A stretch of 64,000 bases of DNA from Streptococcus intermedius SK54 = ATCC 27335 (GCF_000413475.1 NZ_ATFK01000003.1:202224-266223), one strand, 5' to 3'. Counted from the first letter of the stretch, positions 54,955-62,850 are shown. The notes: generated from the letters alone by a model not told the origin. Made by a program: numbers and translations.

Positions 54955-54995
54955 CTCCTAGCTTTCTGTAGAAATACAGTAACTAGGAGTTTTTT
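54955..54995 (+). terminator. Terminator of the structured RNA
   Basis: CTCCTAG (54955-54961) with CTAGGAG (54983-54989), inner CTGTA-GAAA-TACAG (54966-54979), then six T. Strong and GNRA-capped. Confidence 0.88.
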
Positions 54996-55064
54996 GTATG
55001 CTCTAAGTGGTAAGAGTTTGTAGAATCAGAAAAAAATTCAATATTTATAATGTTTAAGTAACTT

Positions 55065-55093
55065 AGAGAGTTGATTATTCAACTCTCTTTTTG
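55065..55093 (+). terminator. Second terminator before the mobile-element genes
   Basis: AGAGAGTTGA (55065-55074), loop TTAT, TCAACTCTCT (55079-55088), then T residues. A TATAAT at 55046-55051 lies only about 14 bases upstream, so this may attenuate a short transcript. Confidence 0.85.
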
Positions 55094-55127
55094 TTTGTTT
55101 AAAACAAGTAGGAAAGGAGAAGTGTTG

Positions 55128-55169
55128 ATGAAATATAAAAATCCCTTATTACTAGTTTTAAGAAATTAA
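55128..55169 (+). CDS. Possible 13-residue leader peptide with a strong ribosome site
   Basis: AAAGGAGA (55113-55120) lies 7 bases before ATG 55128; the frame reads MKYKNPLLLVLRN and stops. A basic start followed by leucines resembles a leader peptide or a truncated gene start. It sits just upstream of the first element gene. Confidence 0.35.
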   Translation: MKYKNPLLLVLRN

Positions 55170-55232
55170 GTCACATTATTTCAGTATTGACTATCCAAAT
55201 ATTTATTAAAGTATGAATGAAGAGTGATAGCT

Positions 55233-55736
55233 ATGGAAAAAAATATTTTTTATGAACAGTTGATAAAGAGTGAACCATTAGGCTTCATTGACCCGTTCGC
55301 TGATTTAGGAGAATTTGATCGATTTCAGCTAAAGTTCAAAAGTCCAGTAAGAGAATTAGTAAATAAGTATTCAGGTGAACGCTATAGCCCACAATGGCAA
55401 AAGAAAATAGAAGAGATGAGAAGCCTCTACATTCAATATCAGATAAGTATTAGAGAAGATGATACAGAAAATACTTTTGAAACAAAAGTTAGAAAGCAAT
55501 CTGATAAAGAGAGTTTTGAAGAAGATGTTATAACATACCTTAAATTAGGCTTTCGTTTTGCAGAAATCGAAAAAAAGATGAATCGATCTGCTAAACGACT
55601 GCGTAGTCAATGGAAACGTAGTCAATATGTAGAGACTCATCCTGCAGTAATCTATAATAAGCAAGATTTACAAGCTGGTTATGCAAAGTCAAAAAATTAT
55701 TTACCAGGAAGTATGAAACTGAAAGGAGAATTATGA
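55233..55736 (+). CDS. Mobile-element protein with HTH-like C-terminal region, unknown function
   Basis: 167 residues from ATG 55233; a GTG 9 bases earlier is in frame. No known domain recognised. Residues about 105-140 (YLKLGFRFAEIEKKMNRSAK, RLRSQWKRS) look like a helix-turn-helix of the kind seen in sigma-like or Myb-like small DNA-binding proteins. It is the first gene of a tight same-strand train, overlapping the next by 4 bases (ATGA). A regulator of the element is a reasonable guess only. Confidence 0.7.
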   Translation: MEKNIFYEQLIKSEPLGFIDPFADLGEFDRFQLKFKSPVRELVNKYSGERYSPQWQKKIEEMRSLYIQYQISIREDDTENTFETKVRKQSDKESFEEDVITYLKLGFRFAEIEKKMNRSAKRLRSQWKRSQYVETHPAVIYNKQDLQAGYAKSKNYLPGSMKLKGEL

Positions 55737-56071
55737 TACAAGAAGAAATATTTATTTCTATGGAGAAGTCTTTAAAACAAGTAAAAAATAGTCTAGATCT
55801 GTATTATTCTTATTGTATGAGAGGTAGCTTGTATGCAAAAGCAATATCGGCAAGAAATATTAGGGCTGAAGTTAGCTCTTTGCTAGATAGAATAGGACTA
55901 TTAAAAGATTGTGAATATATTCCTCGTTATGCTATCGTCGAACTCTCTAAACAATTAAAAAAACTTGTAAAGAGTTGTAGTTCATGGGAAGTTGTAGGGC
56001 TTTTTTCACCAGAACAATTATCAGAAATAGTTGCTTATTCAACTTTTTTGGAAATTGAGGATGGGTTATAA
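55733..56071 (+). CDS. Small helical protein of the mobile element, unknown function
   Basis: 112 residues, largely helical, no membrane segment (IFISMEKSLKQVKNSLDLYY; LIDRIGLLKDCEYIPRYAIV-like centre). Its start codon overlaps the upstream stop, so the two are translationally coupled. I do not recognise the family. Confidence 0.7.
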   Translation: MIQEEIFISMEKSLKQVKNSLDLYYSYCMRGSLYAKAISARNIRAEVSSLLDRIGLLKDCEYIPRYAIVELSKQLKKLVKSCSSWEVVGLFSPEQLSEIVAYSTFLEIEDGL

Positions 56072-56091
56072 ATCAGGAAAATATAGATCAA

Positions 56092-56160
56092 ATGATTGAA
56101 GATTGGATTGAAAATGGTTTTCCTAGCAAATTAAAACAGCTGATATCTGATGAGAAGTAG
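56092..56160 (+). CDS. Possible 22-residue peptide or gene remnant
   Basis: ATG 56092 encodes MIEDWIENGFPSKLKQLISD, then EK. The ribosome site is poor (AGGA about 15 bases away). The frame is open a little further upstream without a start codon. It may be a remnant or chance. Confidence 0.25.
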   Translation: MIEDWIENGFPSKLKQLISDEK

Positions 56161-56224
56161 CCATGATTAGGATAAGTATATCTATCTGAAGTTGTTTAAA
56201 AAGAAAGAGAGGAGACAGACTGAT

Positions 56225-56506
56225 ATGGCTATTACAGAAAGAAAAGTATTCTTACAAACTTTAAAAAATGCGAGAAGCAGAGTTATCCTATTGGATCGAC
56301 TAAAATCATCTATACTTGACAATACAGCAGTCGATCTAGAAACAGTACCATTTGCAGGAACTAATTCTACTAATTTGGATGAAGCGATTCAATGTTACAT
56401 CGATTACGGAGAATTGCCAATAAGTGGCAAGCTAAATGATTTCTGGAAAGCATATGAACAAGCCTTAGCAGATGAGGAGAAGAAACATGAAGAAAAAGAG
56501 ACATAA
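56225..56506 (+). CDS. Small hypothetical protein of the mobile element
   Basis: 93 residues from ATG 56225, with AGGAG about 10 bases upstream. MAITERKVFLQTLKNARSRV and ILLDRLKSSILDNTAVDLET suggest a helical protein with a charged C-terminal tail ending KKHEEKET. It overlaps the next gene by 20 bases. The family was not recognised. Confidence 0.7.
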   Translation: MAITERKVFLQTLKNARSRVILLDRLKSSILDNTAVDLETVPFAGTNSTNLDEAIQCYIDYGELPISGKLNDFWKAYEQALADEEKKHEEKET

Positions 56507-56657
56507 CACTGGGATTTGTAAAGTATGTGGTTGCACTTGGAATAGACCTTGTATTGATGAGGCACATGGAGCATGCTGGTGGGTTGATGAAACAGAGACG
56601 CTTTGTAGCCATTGCTACTACGGTTGGGGTAAAGACAAAGGAGAATTATGCAGCTAG
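56487..56657 (+). CDS. Small Cys-rich zinc-binding-type protein
   Basis: 56 residues from ATG 56487 (GAGGAGA upstream). The Cys/Trp pattern CKVCGCTWNRPCID, GACWW and LCSHCYYGW is a small zinc-binding fold common in phages and mobile elements (CxxCG...GGCWWVD...CSxC). It overlaps the primase gene by 10 bases. It may be an accessory to replication; the role is not established. Confidence 0.72.
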   Translation: MKKKRHNTGICKVCGCTWNRPCIDEAHGACWWVDETETLCSHCYYGWGKDKGELCS

Positions 56658-58141
56658 AGACAATTTACCATCTCATCTTAAAAAATGGGATTAGAAACTA
56701 TAAGTTTAAGAACAGTCAATTAAGACCTAAAAATTCTCCTGAAGAAGAGAATAAAGGTTCTATTTTTGGCTATCGTTCTAAAGATGATATGGTTCATGCT
56801 ACTGGAGTCGTTTTAACCTCGTTAGAAGCGATTATAGAGAATCGAGATAGATTTACTCATTGGACACCAAATGTTTATCGATATGGAGCTTATAGTGACA
56901 AAAAACGACGAATTACACGAGGACACAATGAAGAGAATCTTAGACAAATTAACACCTTTTACATTGACTTTGATATTACTTCATCAGCTGAAGAAATGTC
57001 CTCTGGAGACATCCTGAATGTGGCAATGGATTTAGGATTTATGCCAACGCTCATTTTAAAATCTGACAAAGGTTATCAAGCTTACTTTGCACTGAAAGAG
57101 CCAGCTTACGTGACTGCTCATTCAAATTTCAAAGTCATCAAAGTTGCGAAAGAGATCTCTCAGAATTTAAGAAATCATTTTAGTAAACATCTTCCAGTTG
57201 ACTTAACCTGCAATCACTTTGGAATCGCTAGAATTCCTCGAACAGACAACGTAGAATTCTTTTTTGAAGAGTATACCTACTCGTTTGAAGAATGGCTTCA
57301 ATGGTCTATGAAACAGTCAGAATTTAGCTTTTCAAAACGGAAAGCAAATCTAACTGTTATCACAGGAACGGAAGGCAAAAAACAAATTGATGAGCCCTGG
57401 TATAGAATGCTGATGAATGAATCAAATATCAAGGGAGCTAAAGCCCTGATGGGAAGAAACAATGTCTTATTCACTTTAGCGCTTGCGAACTATTCATCAG
57501 GTGTCTCTCAGGGCGATTGTGAGATAGTTTTGGGACAATTCAATGCAGGATTGGACGAACCACTCTCTCAGGACGAATGTCTGAAGATTGTCAAAAGTGC
57601 TTATTCTGGGAAATACGAAGCTGCTAGTAGAGATTTTGTTCTCTTGCTTTGTAAAGCTTGGGTGGATAAGAAACTAACAACTAGTGATCTTTTTATTCGA
57701 CAAGGTTGGAAGAAGTTTAAGAAACCTCGACAAGCAAGAAAAAATAGTCATCTGCATGAATGGAAAAGTGATGTCATGAACTATTTAGAAAGTCTGTCAC
57801 AAGATACTGATCCATTTCTTCAGACGACAAAGAAAACGATACGAGAGGAACTATCAATTCCAGAAAGAAGTTTAGATAAGGTATTGAAAGTTTTGAAGAA
57901 AGAACAAAAAATCTTTTTGAAAGTAAAATCTGGTCGAGGTGGAGGTATTCGAATTGCTTCTATCAAATCTGTTCTTTTATCTGTTATTCAGATTAAAAGA
58001 GAGCGTCAGGAAGCTTATTTTGCCAATATAGCCACTTTCTTTGAAGAAAGATTAGGATTTATCCAACAGGTACTTCAAAGAGCAGAGATGGCTTTTAAAC
58101 AGGTTCAAGAAGTCTCTTTGTTTGAGGTTGACGTAGGCTAG
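56648..58141 (+). CDS. Replication initiator / primase with PriCT-type domain
   Basis: 497 residues, start ATG 56648 with AAGGAG upstream. The N-terminal archaeo-eukaryotic primase-like core is seen in TFYIDFDITSSAEEMSSGD (the D-x-D metal motif), LILKSDKGYQAYFALKEPAY and the later IARIPRTDN. About residues 255-330 (GRNNVLFTLALANYSSGVSQ, GDCEIVLGQFN) fit a primase C-terminal (PriCT) domain. A winged-helix-like end follows. Such proteins drive autonomous replication of plasmids and excised conjugative elements. A candidate origin lies directly downstream. Confidence 0.8.
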   Translation: MQLETIYHLILKNGIRNYKFKNSQLRPKNSPEEENKGSIFGYRSKDDMVHATGVVLTSLEAIIENRDRFTHWTPNVYRYGAYSDKKRRITRGHNEENLRQINTFYIDFDITSSAEEMSSGDILNVAMDLGFMPTLILKSDKGYQAYFALKEPAYVTAHSNFKVIKVAKEISQNLRNHFSKHLPVDLTCNHFGIARIPRTDNVEFFFEEYTYSFEEWLQWSMKQSEFSFSKRKANLTVITGTEGKKQIDEPWYRMLMNESNIKGAKALMGRNNVLFTLALANYSSGVSQGDCEIVLGQFNAGLDEPLSQDECLKIVKSAYSGKYEAASRDFVLLLCKAWVDKKLTTSDLFIRQGWKKFKKPRQARKNSHLHEWKSDVMNYLESLSQDTDPFLQTTKKTIREELSIPERSLDKVLKVLKKEQKIFLKVKSGRGGGIRIASIKSVLLSVIQIKRERQEAYFANIATFFEERLGFIQQVLQRAEMAFKQVQEVSLFEVDVG

Positions 58142-58251
58142 ATCGAAAACCCGCAAACTCCCATTACATTATATCTAGGATACCGTGAGGGATTTGTGAG
58201 CAGAAAAATAGATGTAAAAAAATAATAATCTATTAGTAGGAGAATATTTCT
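58142..58251 (+). other. Non-coding gap after the primase, candidate replication or transfer origin
   Basis: In an otherwise gapless gene train this 110-base gap holds an imperfect inverted repeat: CAAACTCCC (58154-58162) with GGGATTTG (58189-58196), one bulge. The region between and after it includes TACCGTGAGGG and GTGAGC. The layout (imperfect repeat, nearby initiator gene) suits an ori or oriT, but no known nick sequence was recognised. Confidence 0.3.
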
Positions 58252-58440
58252 ATGCTAGAAAAACTAAGAAAGAAGATAGAACAAAATCTTTATCAGCTTA
58301 TAAACATAAATAAGAGCTTAGGAGAACTTTGTAAAAGTCAATATGAATTATTGCTACATACTAGTTCTACTGAAGAGGATTTTGTAGCTTTAAATAATGA
58401 TATAAGATTCATTATTGAATTATATGAAAAGGAAGGTTGA
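58252..58440 (+). CDS. Small helical protein of the mobile element
   Basis: 62 residues, strongly helical (MLEKLRKKIEQNLYQLININ). AGGAGAATATTTCT precedes the ATG. It lies 8 bases before the methylase start. No family recognised. Confidence 0.65.
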   Translation: MLEKLRKKIEQNLYQLININKSLGELCKSQYELLLHTSSTEEDFVALNNDIRFIIELYEKEG

Positions 58441-58448
58441 GAGTAATT

Positions 58449-59240
58449 ATGAAATCAATTCTAAGGTATCCAGGAAGTAAATGGAACCTAGCACATAAGA
58501 TTATTGAATTGTTTCCAGCTCATAAGAGCTATTTAGAACCATTTTTTGGAAGTGGAGCAGTTTTATTTAATAAACCTTCAAGTTCAATTGAAACGGTTAA
58601 TGATTTGAATGAAGATGTCGTAAATTTGTTTCAAGTGATTCAAAGTTGTCCAGAAGAGCTGACTAAAAAAGTATTTTTAACTCCTTATAGTCGAGCTGTT
58701 TATGATAGAGCTTGGGAATTTCGTCCAAAAGATGAAGTAGAAAAAGCTCTTAGTTTCCTCATTCGTTCCATGATGTCACATGGTTTTAGAAATACAGAGA
58801 AATCAGGATGGAAGCGAGATGTTAATGGTCGTGAACGATCTTATGCAGTTAAGCATTGGAATGAATTACCTGGAATTATTCAAGAGGCAGCCTTGCGCTT
58901 AAAAGAAGTTCAAATTGAAAAGCGGCCAGCATTAGATTTAATTCAAGAATTTAGTCGGAAAGATGTTTGTATGTATGTTGATCCACCATACGTATTAAGT
59001 ACCAGAGCTAGAAAACAATATACTGTTGAGATGGAAGATAAAGATCATATAGAACTTTTAGGAGAATTGAACCAGTCTAAGGCAAAAATATTACTTAGCG
59101 GTTATGATAGCGAACTTTATAATAAACGGTTATCTAATTGGGAAAGAATAGAGTTTGCATCGCTGGCAGAGGGTGGTCTGAAACGAGTAGAGGTTCTTTG
59201 GATGAATTTTCAGCCTAATAAGCAGCTAGAACTATTTTAG
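58449..59240 (+). CDS. DNA N6-adenine methyltransferase, D12 class (Dam-like)
   Basis: 263 residues from ATG 58449; a TTG 12 bases upstream is the alternative. Motif I PFFGSGAVLFNKPSS binds SAM, and motif IV DPPYVLS is catalytic. KSILRYPGSKWNLAHKIIEL is the typical D12 start. Dam, DpnM and phage orphan methylases share this fold; GATC is the common target but is not proven here. An HNH endonuclease gene follows 10 bases later. Confidence 0.88.
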   Translation: MKSILRYPGSKWNLAHKIIELFPAHKSYLEPFFGSGAVLFNKPSSSIETVNDLNEDVVNLFQVIQSCPEELTKKVFLTPYSRAVYDRAWEFRPKDEVEKALSFLIRSMMSHGFRNTEKSGWKRDVNGRERSYAVKHWNELPGIIQEAALRLKEVQIEKRPALDLIQEFSRKDVCMYVDPPYVLSTRARKQYTVEMEDKDHIELLGELNQSKAKILLSGYDSELYNKRLSNWERIEFASLAEGGLKRVEVLWMNFQPNKQLELF

Positions 59241-59250
59241 GAGGTTATAC

Positions 59251-59610
59251 ATGACGATTAAGCGTAAACATATATCAAAAACAATGAGGTTACAGGTGTT
59301 ACAAAAATACAATCATCATTGTGCATATTGTGGATGTGAGATAAGTTTTAAATCTATGAGAGTGGATCACTTTTTGCCACTTCAAAAAGGTGGTCTAGAT
59401 GAGGAAGGAAACTATATGCCAGCTTGCCATCAGTGTAACCATTATAAATCTGTATTTACGATTGAACAGTTTAGAAACAATTTAAAGTCCGTTCACGAGA
59501 GATTACTTCTTCCGTTCTTACCGAGATTATGTGAAAAATATGGAATTATTGCAATCAAACCATTTGATGGAAAATTTTATTTTGAAAAATTAGAGGAGAA
59601 AACAAAATGA
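59251..59610 (+). CDS. HNH endonuclease
   Basis: 119 residues. The HNH core shows two CxxC pairs for structural zinc, CAYCGCEI and CHQCNHYKS, around RVDHFLPLQKGG (catalytic His) and the Asn in EEGNYMPACHQCN. It is cotranscribed with the adenine methylase and overlaps the next gene by 4 bases. It could be an anti-competitor nuclease, a restriction partner or an element-processing nuclease. Confidence 0.85.
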   Translation: MTIKRKHISKTMRLQVLQKYNHHCAYCGCEISFKSMRVDHFLPLQKGGLDEEGNYMPACHQCNHYKSVFTIEQFRNNLKSVHERLLLPFLPRLCEKYGIIAIKPFDGKFYFEKLEEKTK

Positions 59611-60158
59611 AATTAAAAATAAATAGAGATTTATTTGCATCAGCTTTTGTGAGAAGTACAATTCTTTTCATTGTGCTTGGTATCATTAGTTATTGTCTAA
59701 TAGATATTTTTGCTGCTAATAAAATTCAGAATAACAATATTTATCGGATTGTTCGTCTGACAAGTCAAACTCAAGGCATTGGAACCAAAAATGAAAAAAC
59801 AGTTTATACAATTACTCTGAGTCAGTATGATAAAAATAAAGATGTATTTACTATTCCTATCAATTTGGAAACCTATACCAAACTTCGTTGGTATTCTTCT
59901 CCTTTAAAAGTCAATTTCTTGTCAAGCACTTATGTTACTTATACATCTAAAGCTGGTTTCGGTACAGTAGATGATAAAATTCACTTTATTTCTACAGCTC
60001 CGGAATTGAGAGAAAAATATGCATATTCCTACTGTTTTCTAATTATGATAAGCTATTTCCTTACTATCACTTTGATCTATATTGTAGAGAGTATTGATAG
60101 GGATAGACTTGCTGAAGACAGTGAATTGGTAAAAATATACAAGGAGGAAAACAAATGA
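59607..60158 (+). CDS. Membrane protein of the mobile element, two helices
   Basis: 183 residues. One membrane helix at about 15-35 (STILFIVLGIISYCLIDIFA), a beta-rich exposed middle (TSQTQGIGTKNEKTVYTITL) and a second helix at about 140-162 (SYCFLIMISYFLTITLIYIV). No family recognised. It is coupled to the genes on both sides by 4-base overlaps. Confidence 0.7.
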   Translation: MKLKINRDLFASAFVRSTILFIVLGIISYCLIDIFAANKIQNNNIYRIVRLTSQTQGIGTKNEKTVYTITLSQYDKNKDVFTIPINLETYTKLRWYSSPLKVNFLSSTYVTYTSKAGFGTVDDKIHFISTAPELREKYAYSYCFLIMISYFLTITLIYIVESIDRDRLAEDSELVKIYKEENK

Positions 60159-60358
60159 AATATATTATCTTTAGCTTTTTATTAGGGGACTATGTTCGTG
60201 ATAGTGAAGAGAAGATTTTGGTTTTTGAAAGTCAAGGATTGGCTTGTCAGTATATTCAGAAGCATTACCACAAAGAAGAGCCTATTTCGACAACTAAGAA
60301 GTTTACTTGTTTGTCAAATTATTATGATGCACCGTTTCGGTTTCATAAAGTCAGCTAG
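60155..60358 (+). CDS. Small hypothetical protein of the mobile element
   Basis: 67 residues (KYIIFSFLLGDYVRDSEEKI), probably cytosolic, no domain recognised. GGAGG lies before the ATG, which overlaps the previous stop. Confidence 0.65.
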   Translation: MKYIIFSFLLGDYVRDSEEKILVFESQGLACQYIQKHYHKEEPISTTKKFTCLSNYYDAPFRFHKVS

Positions 60359-60373
60359 AAAGAAGGAGTAGAA

Positions 60374-60805
60374 ATGACTGAAAAGAAATATAAAATTCTT
60401 CGTGGCTATTATTTAACAGGCGTAGGTCAAGAAGAAGATGCTAATTATTTTAAAATGGATGACCAACATTCTGATTATGAATTTATTGCTGAAGGAGATA
60501 TTTGTTTGACTTTCTATCAAAACCAAGACGTCATTACAAGTATTCCTGCTTTAATTCGAGTAGATCATATTATTAAATCAGACAATGTTGTATCTAGTCT
60601 ATTGAAAGCTGAAAAGAATGATCATCTTCCAATGCTTCCAATTGTTCATATCTTTGATTCTTTTGATCCAAAGCTCCAAAAGAAAATGCAAAATACTTTT
60701 CAAGTATTAAACAGCCAAATAAAAGAATTGGCTCAATTTAAAATGATTCAAGGCAATTTATTTGATTTTCTTGAAGAAGAAGGAGGGAATCATGATGAAA
60801 AATAA
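60374..60805 (+). CDS. Hypothetical protein of the mobile element
   Basis: 143 residues, soluble, acidic. A beta-rich N-terminal half (ILRGYYLTGVGQEEDANYFK) and a helical C-terminal half (DPKLQKKMQNTFQVLNSQIK). GAAGGAG lies before the ATG. It overlaps the thioredoxin-like gene by 14 bases. I do not recognise it. Confidence 0.68.
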   Translation: MTEKKYKILRGYYLTGVGQEEDANYFKMDDQHSDYEFIAEGDICLTFYQNQDVITSIPALIRVDHIIKSDNVVSSLLKAEKNDHLPMLPIVHIFDSFDPKLQKKMQNTFQVLNSQIKELAQFKMIQGNLFDFLEEEGGNHDEK

Positions 60806-61217
60806 ACTAATGTTTCTGATCGGAATATTTGGATTAGTTTTATTGTTTGGTATGGCTATTTATAGCGGTTTCCAGTTTGATACCCCTTATGACAGTCATT
60901 TAACTCAAAAGCAATACAACGATGTAGTACTTGAGCAAAATGTTCAGCTTGTCTTTTATAAAAAGACTTGTCCTTATTGTCAAGCTGCTAAAAATGCAGT
61001 GATTAAAGCTGCTAGTAAGAGTGATTATCCAACGTTTTATATCAATATTCAAACGAAAGAGGGACAAAAATTAGTGCATCAATATGAGGTAAAAAAAGCA
61101 GCTACCGTAGTCTCTATTCGTAAAGGAGTTATCAAGTCTTACTTGTATGCTAAAAAGAACAACAAGGGAGATTTCGCAGCTAATAAACAAGCAATAAAGG
61201 AGGCATTCCGTGAGTAA
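60792..61217 (+). CDS. Membrane-anchored thioredoxin-like protein
   Basis: 141 residues from ATG 60792 with AGGAGG upstream; a second ATG follows directly. An uncleaved-type N-terminal helix (KLMFLIGIFGLVLLFGMAIY) anchors an extracytoplasmic thioredoxin fold with active site CPYC (KKTCPYCQAAKNA). The cis-Pro position reads KKAATVVS rather than the usual TP, so the partner loop is unusual. Within a transfer-type gene set, a role in disulfide handling of a conjugation channel is plausible. Confidence 0.78.
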   Translation: MMKNKLMFLIGIFGLVLLFGMAIYSGFQFDTPYDSHLTQKQYNDVVLEQNVQLVFYKKTCPYCQAAKNAVIKAASKSDYPTFYINIQTKEGQKLVHQYEVKKAATVVSIRKGVIKSYLYAKKNNKGDFAANKQAIKEAFRE

Positions 61218-61419
61218 TTTATTTAATTTTATCGGGCATGTTATCACAATGTCTGCTCTGCTGACAGCTTGGTTTTTTCCACTTTTTCATGTGACGATTA
61301 TTCGGAACTTTGAACAAGAGAAACGAATCTACAGAGCTTCTTTAGTGTTGATGATGCTTTTAAAAATCATTTATCCAGATAGTAAAATTCATCTTCGTGA
61401 GTGGAGGCAAGAAAAATGA
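61210..61419 (+). CDS. Small membrane protein of the mobile element
   Basis: 69 residues, start overlapping the thioredoxin-like gene by 8 bases. One or two hydrophobic segments (FIGHVITMSALLTAWFFPLF) and a basic tail. No family recognised. Confidence 0.68.
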   Translation: MSNLFNFIGHVITMSALLTAWFFPLFHVTIIRNFEQEKRIYRASLVLMMLLKIIYPDSKIHLREWRQEK

Positions 61420-62429
61420 TAGATACAATAAAACAATTGATTAAACAACTTCAAGAAAGTGCAGTTATTCAATTCTTTTACAGAATAAAAGAATGGTGTC
61501 AAGAAAATGTTGTGAAGCGAAAATTGATTACTTTTTCATTTCTGTTAGCTGTCTGGAGTAGTCTGTTATTAGGCGCTATTTTTTCCCCGCAGCGTCAAAC
61601 CTTTACAACAGACCAACTTGCGACTAAGCGAGTATTTGAAAACGGAACAGGAGAAATTAGTTTAGTTAAACAAATCTATTCTCCAAAAACAGGAGTGATT
61701 GTTCTTCAGTTTGAAACAACGGATTCTACTTCATCTATTGCACGTGGAATAGATAGTAAAAGGTTAAATTGGAAACTATATGCACAACATAAATCTTCTG
61801 ATACAAGTATGGAAGTAATTCCAATTACTGATAAAAAAATATCCGTCATTATCAAAAATGTTCCGAAAGGTTTTGGAGCTTTTGCGATTGATATTAAAAA
61901 TAATAGAGTGACTACAAATCAAATTGATGTAGATATTTCTACGCCATCTAGTTCATCAGATGATGATTTTAAAGGCTTCAAACAAGAAGATAAATCTTCA
62001 GAAAATGTGGTTCAATTTTTTGTCACTCCACAAAACAAAAAAATGGAAATAGTAACTGTTAAAAATATTTCTCGTGAAGAATTTGCTCTTCAAGAAATTG
62101 AAGAAGAAATTGGTTTTCAAAAAGAGCAGATGAAGAAATTGACTCAATCGATAAAAAAACTAAAAGAACTCATCAAAGATAATGAGTCTTCTAAAGAAAG
62201 CTTGCTGACAGAAGCAAAATATTTATCAGGTGATGACTTAACCAAGAATCAAAAAGACATTGAACAGATTGATTCTGATACAGAAACGAAGAATCGTTCT
62301 ATTGAAACAGCTAACCAAAATATAGACATTTTAAAAGAAAAAACAACTTCGTTAGAAAAGAAGAAGGCAGCTGTCAAAGATGGTACATTTGAATTTTCAA
62401 GTCCGATAGAGACTGTAGAGATGAAATAA
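61416..62429 (+). CDS. Membrane-anchored coiled-coil protein of the mobile element
   Basis: 337 residues from ATG 61416, overlapping the previous stop (ATGA), with GGAGG at good spacing. One membrane helix at about 38-58 (LITFSFLLAVWSSLLLGAIF). An exposed beta-rich domain follows (TGEISLVKQIYSPKTGVIVL), then a long Glu/Lys coiled coil (about 225-320: EEIGFQKEQMKKLTQSIKKL). The topology fits an envelope-spanning transfer or adhesion component. The exact role is unknown. Confidence 0.72.
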   Translation: MIDTIKQLIKQLQESAVIQFFYRIKEWCQENVVKRKLITFSFLLAVWSSLLLGAIFSPQRQTFTTDQLATKRVFENGTGEISLVKQIYSPKTGVIVLQFETTDSTSSIARGIDSKRLNWKLYAQHKSSDTSMEVIPITDKKISVIIKNVPKGFGAFAIDIKNNRVTTNQIDVDISTPSSSSDDDFKGFKQEDKSSENVVQFFVTPQNKKMEIVTVKNISREEFALQEIEEEIGFQKEQMKKLTQSIKKLKELIKDNESSKESLLTEAKYLSGDDLTKNQKDIEQIDSDTETKNRSIETANQNIDILKEKTTSLEKKKAAVKDGTFEFSSPIETVEMK

Positions 62430-62458
62430 CAAAATGCGGAAGTAAAGAGGTAAAAATT

Positions 62459-62827
62459 ATGGAAAAAATATATGGAAAACTCGCACCAAAAGGACAACAA
62501 CCTATTAGAAAACACCGTGTAGTATTTACAAGTACAAAAGGATTGTTTAGAAAACAAAGATGGGTGATGTTAGACATTGATGAAAATGGAATAACTTATA
62601 ATAGTGAGACTGGACATACAGGGGACATGTTTTCTTCAATGTATCTTGCTATAGGGGAAATTATCATAGATGAACAAGCTTTTACAATAACCATTAAGAA
62701 GCCTGTATGGGATGATCATAAAATTTATGTTATTGATCTAAAAAGACTAGATGGAGATTTATGGAGTAACTTCACAAAAATCAAAGATACACTCATTGTT
62801 TTTGCCGGAAACAAGTTGGTCAATTAA
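62459..62827 (+). CDS. Hypothetical protein of the mobile element
   Basis: 122 residues, soluble, beta-rich, possibly PH-like (KHRVVFTSTKGLFRKQRWVM; YVIDLKRLDGDLWSNFTKIK). AAAGAGG lies upstream. No family recognised. Confidence 0.68.
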   Translation: MEKIYGKLAPKGQQPIRKHRVVFTSTKGLFRKQRWVMLDIDENGITYNSETGHTGDMFSSMYLAIGEIIIDEQAFTITIKKPVWDDHKIYVIDLKRLDGDLWSNFTKIKDTLIVFAGNKLVN

Positions 62828-62850
62828 GTTAGATTGAAAGGAAAAAAATC

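Larger units (their letters stand above)
54550..54995 (+). ncRNA. Predicted structured RNA of about 445 nt, unknown class
   Basis: No protein gene longer than a few codons. Long-range complements: GTTTCTATTTGCTAAT (54623-54638) with 54937-54952, 16 bp including one wobble; GATGATTCCA (54568-54577) with TGGAATCATC (54877-54886), 10 bp; TAGTGGTTT (54687-54695) with AAACCACTA (54798-54806), 9 bp; AATGATTTTC (54775-54784) with GAAAATCATT (54850-54859), 10 bp; and ACTGC/GCAGT (54701-54726). Some cross, so pseudoknots or alternative folds are possible. A cre-controlled promoter opens it and a strong terminator closes it. I recognise no known family. It fills the gap between the U32 genes and the mobile region. 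Confidence 0.6.

Noticed and set aside
54550..54995. tmRNA or RNase P RNA
   Set aside because: Neither the tRNA-like ends and tag frame of tmRNA nor the conserved RNase P core segments are recognisable.
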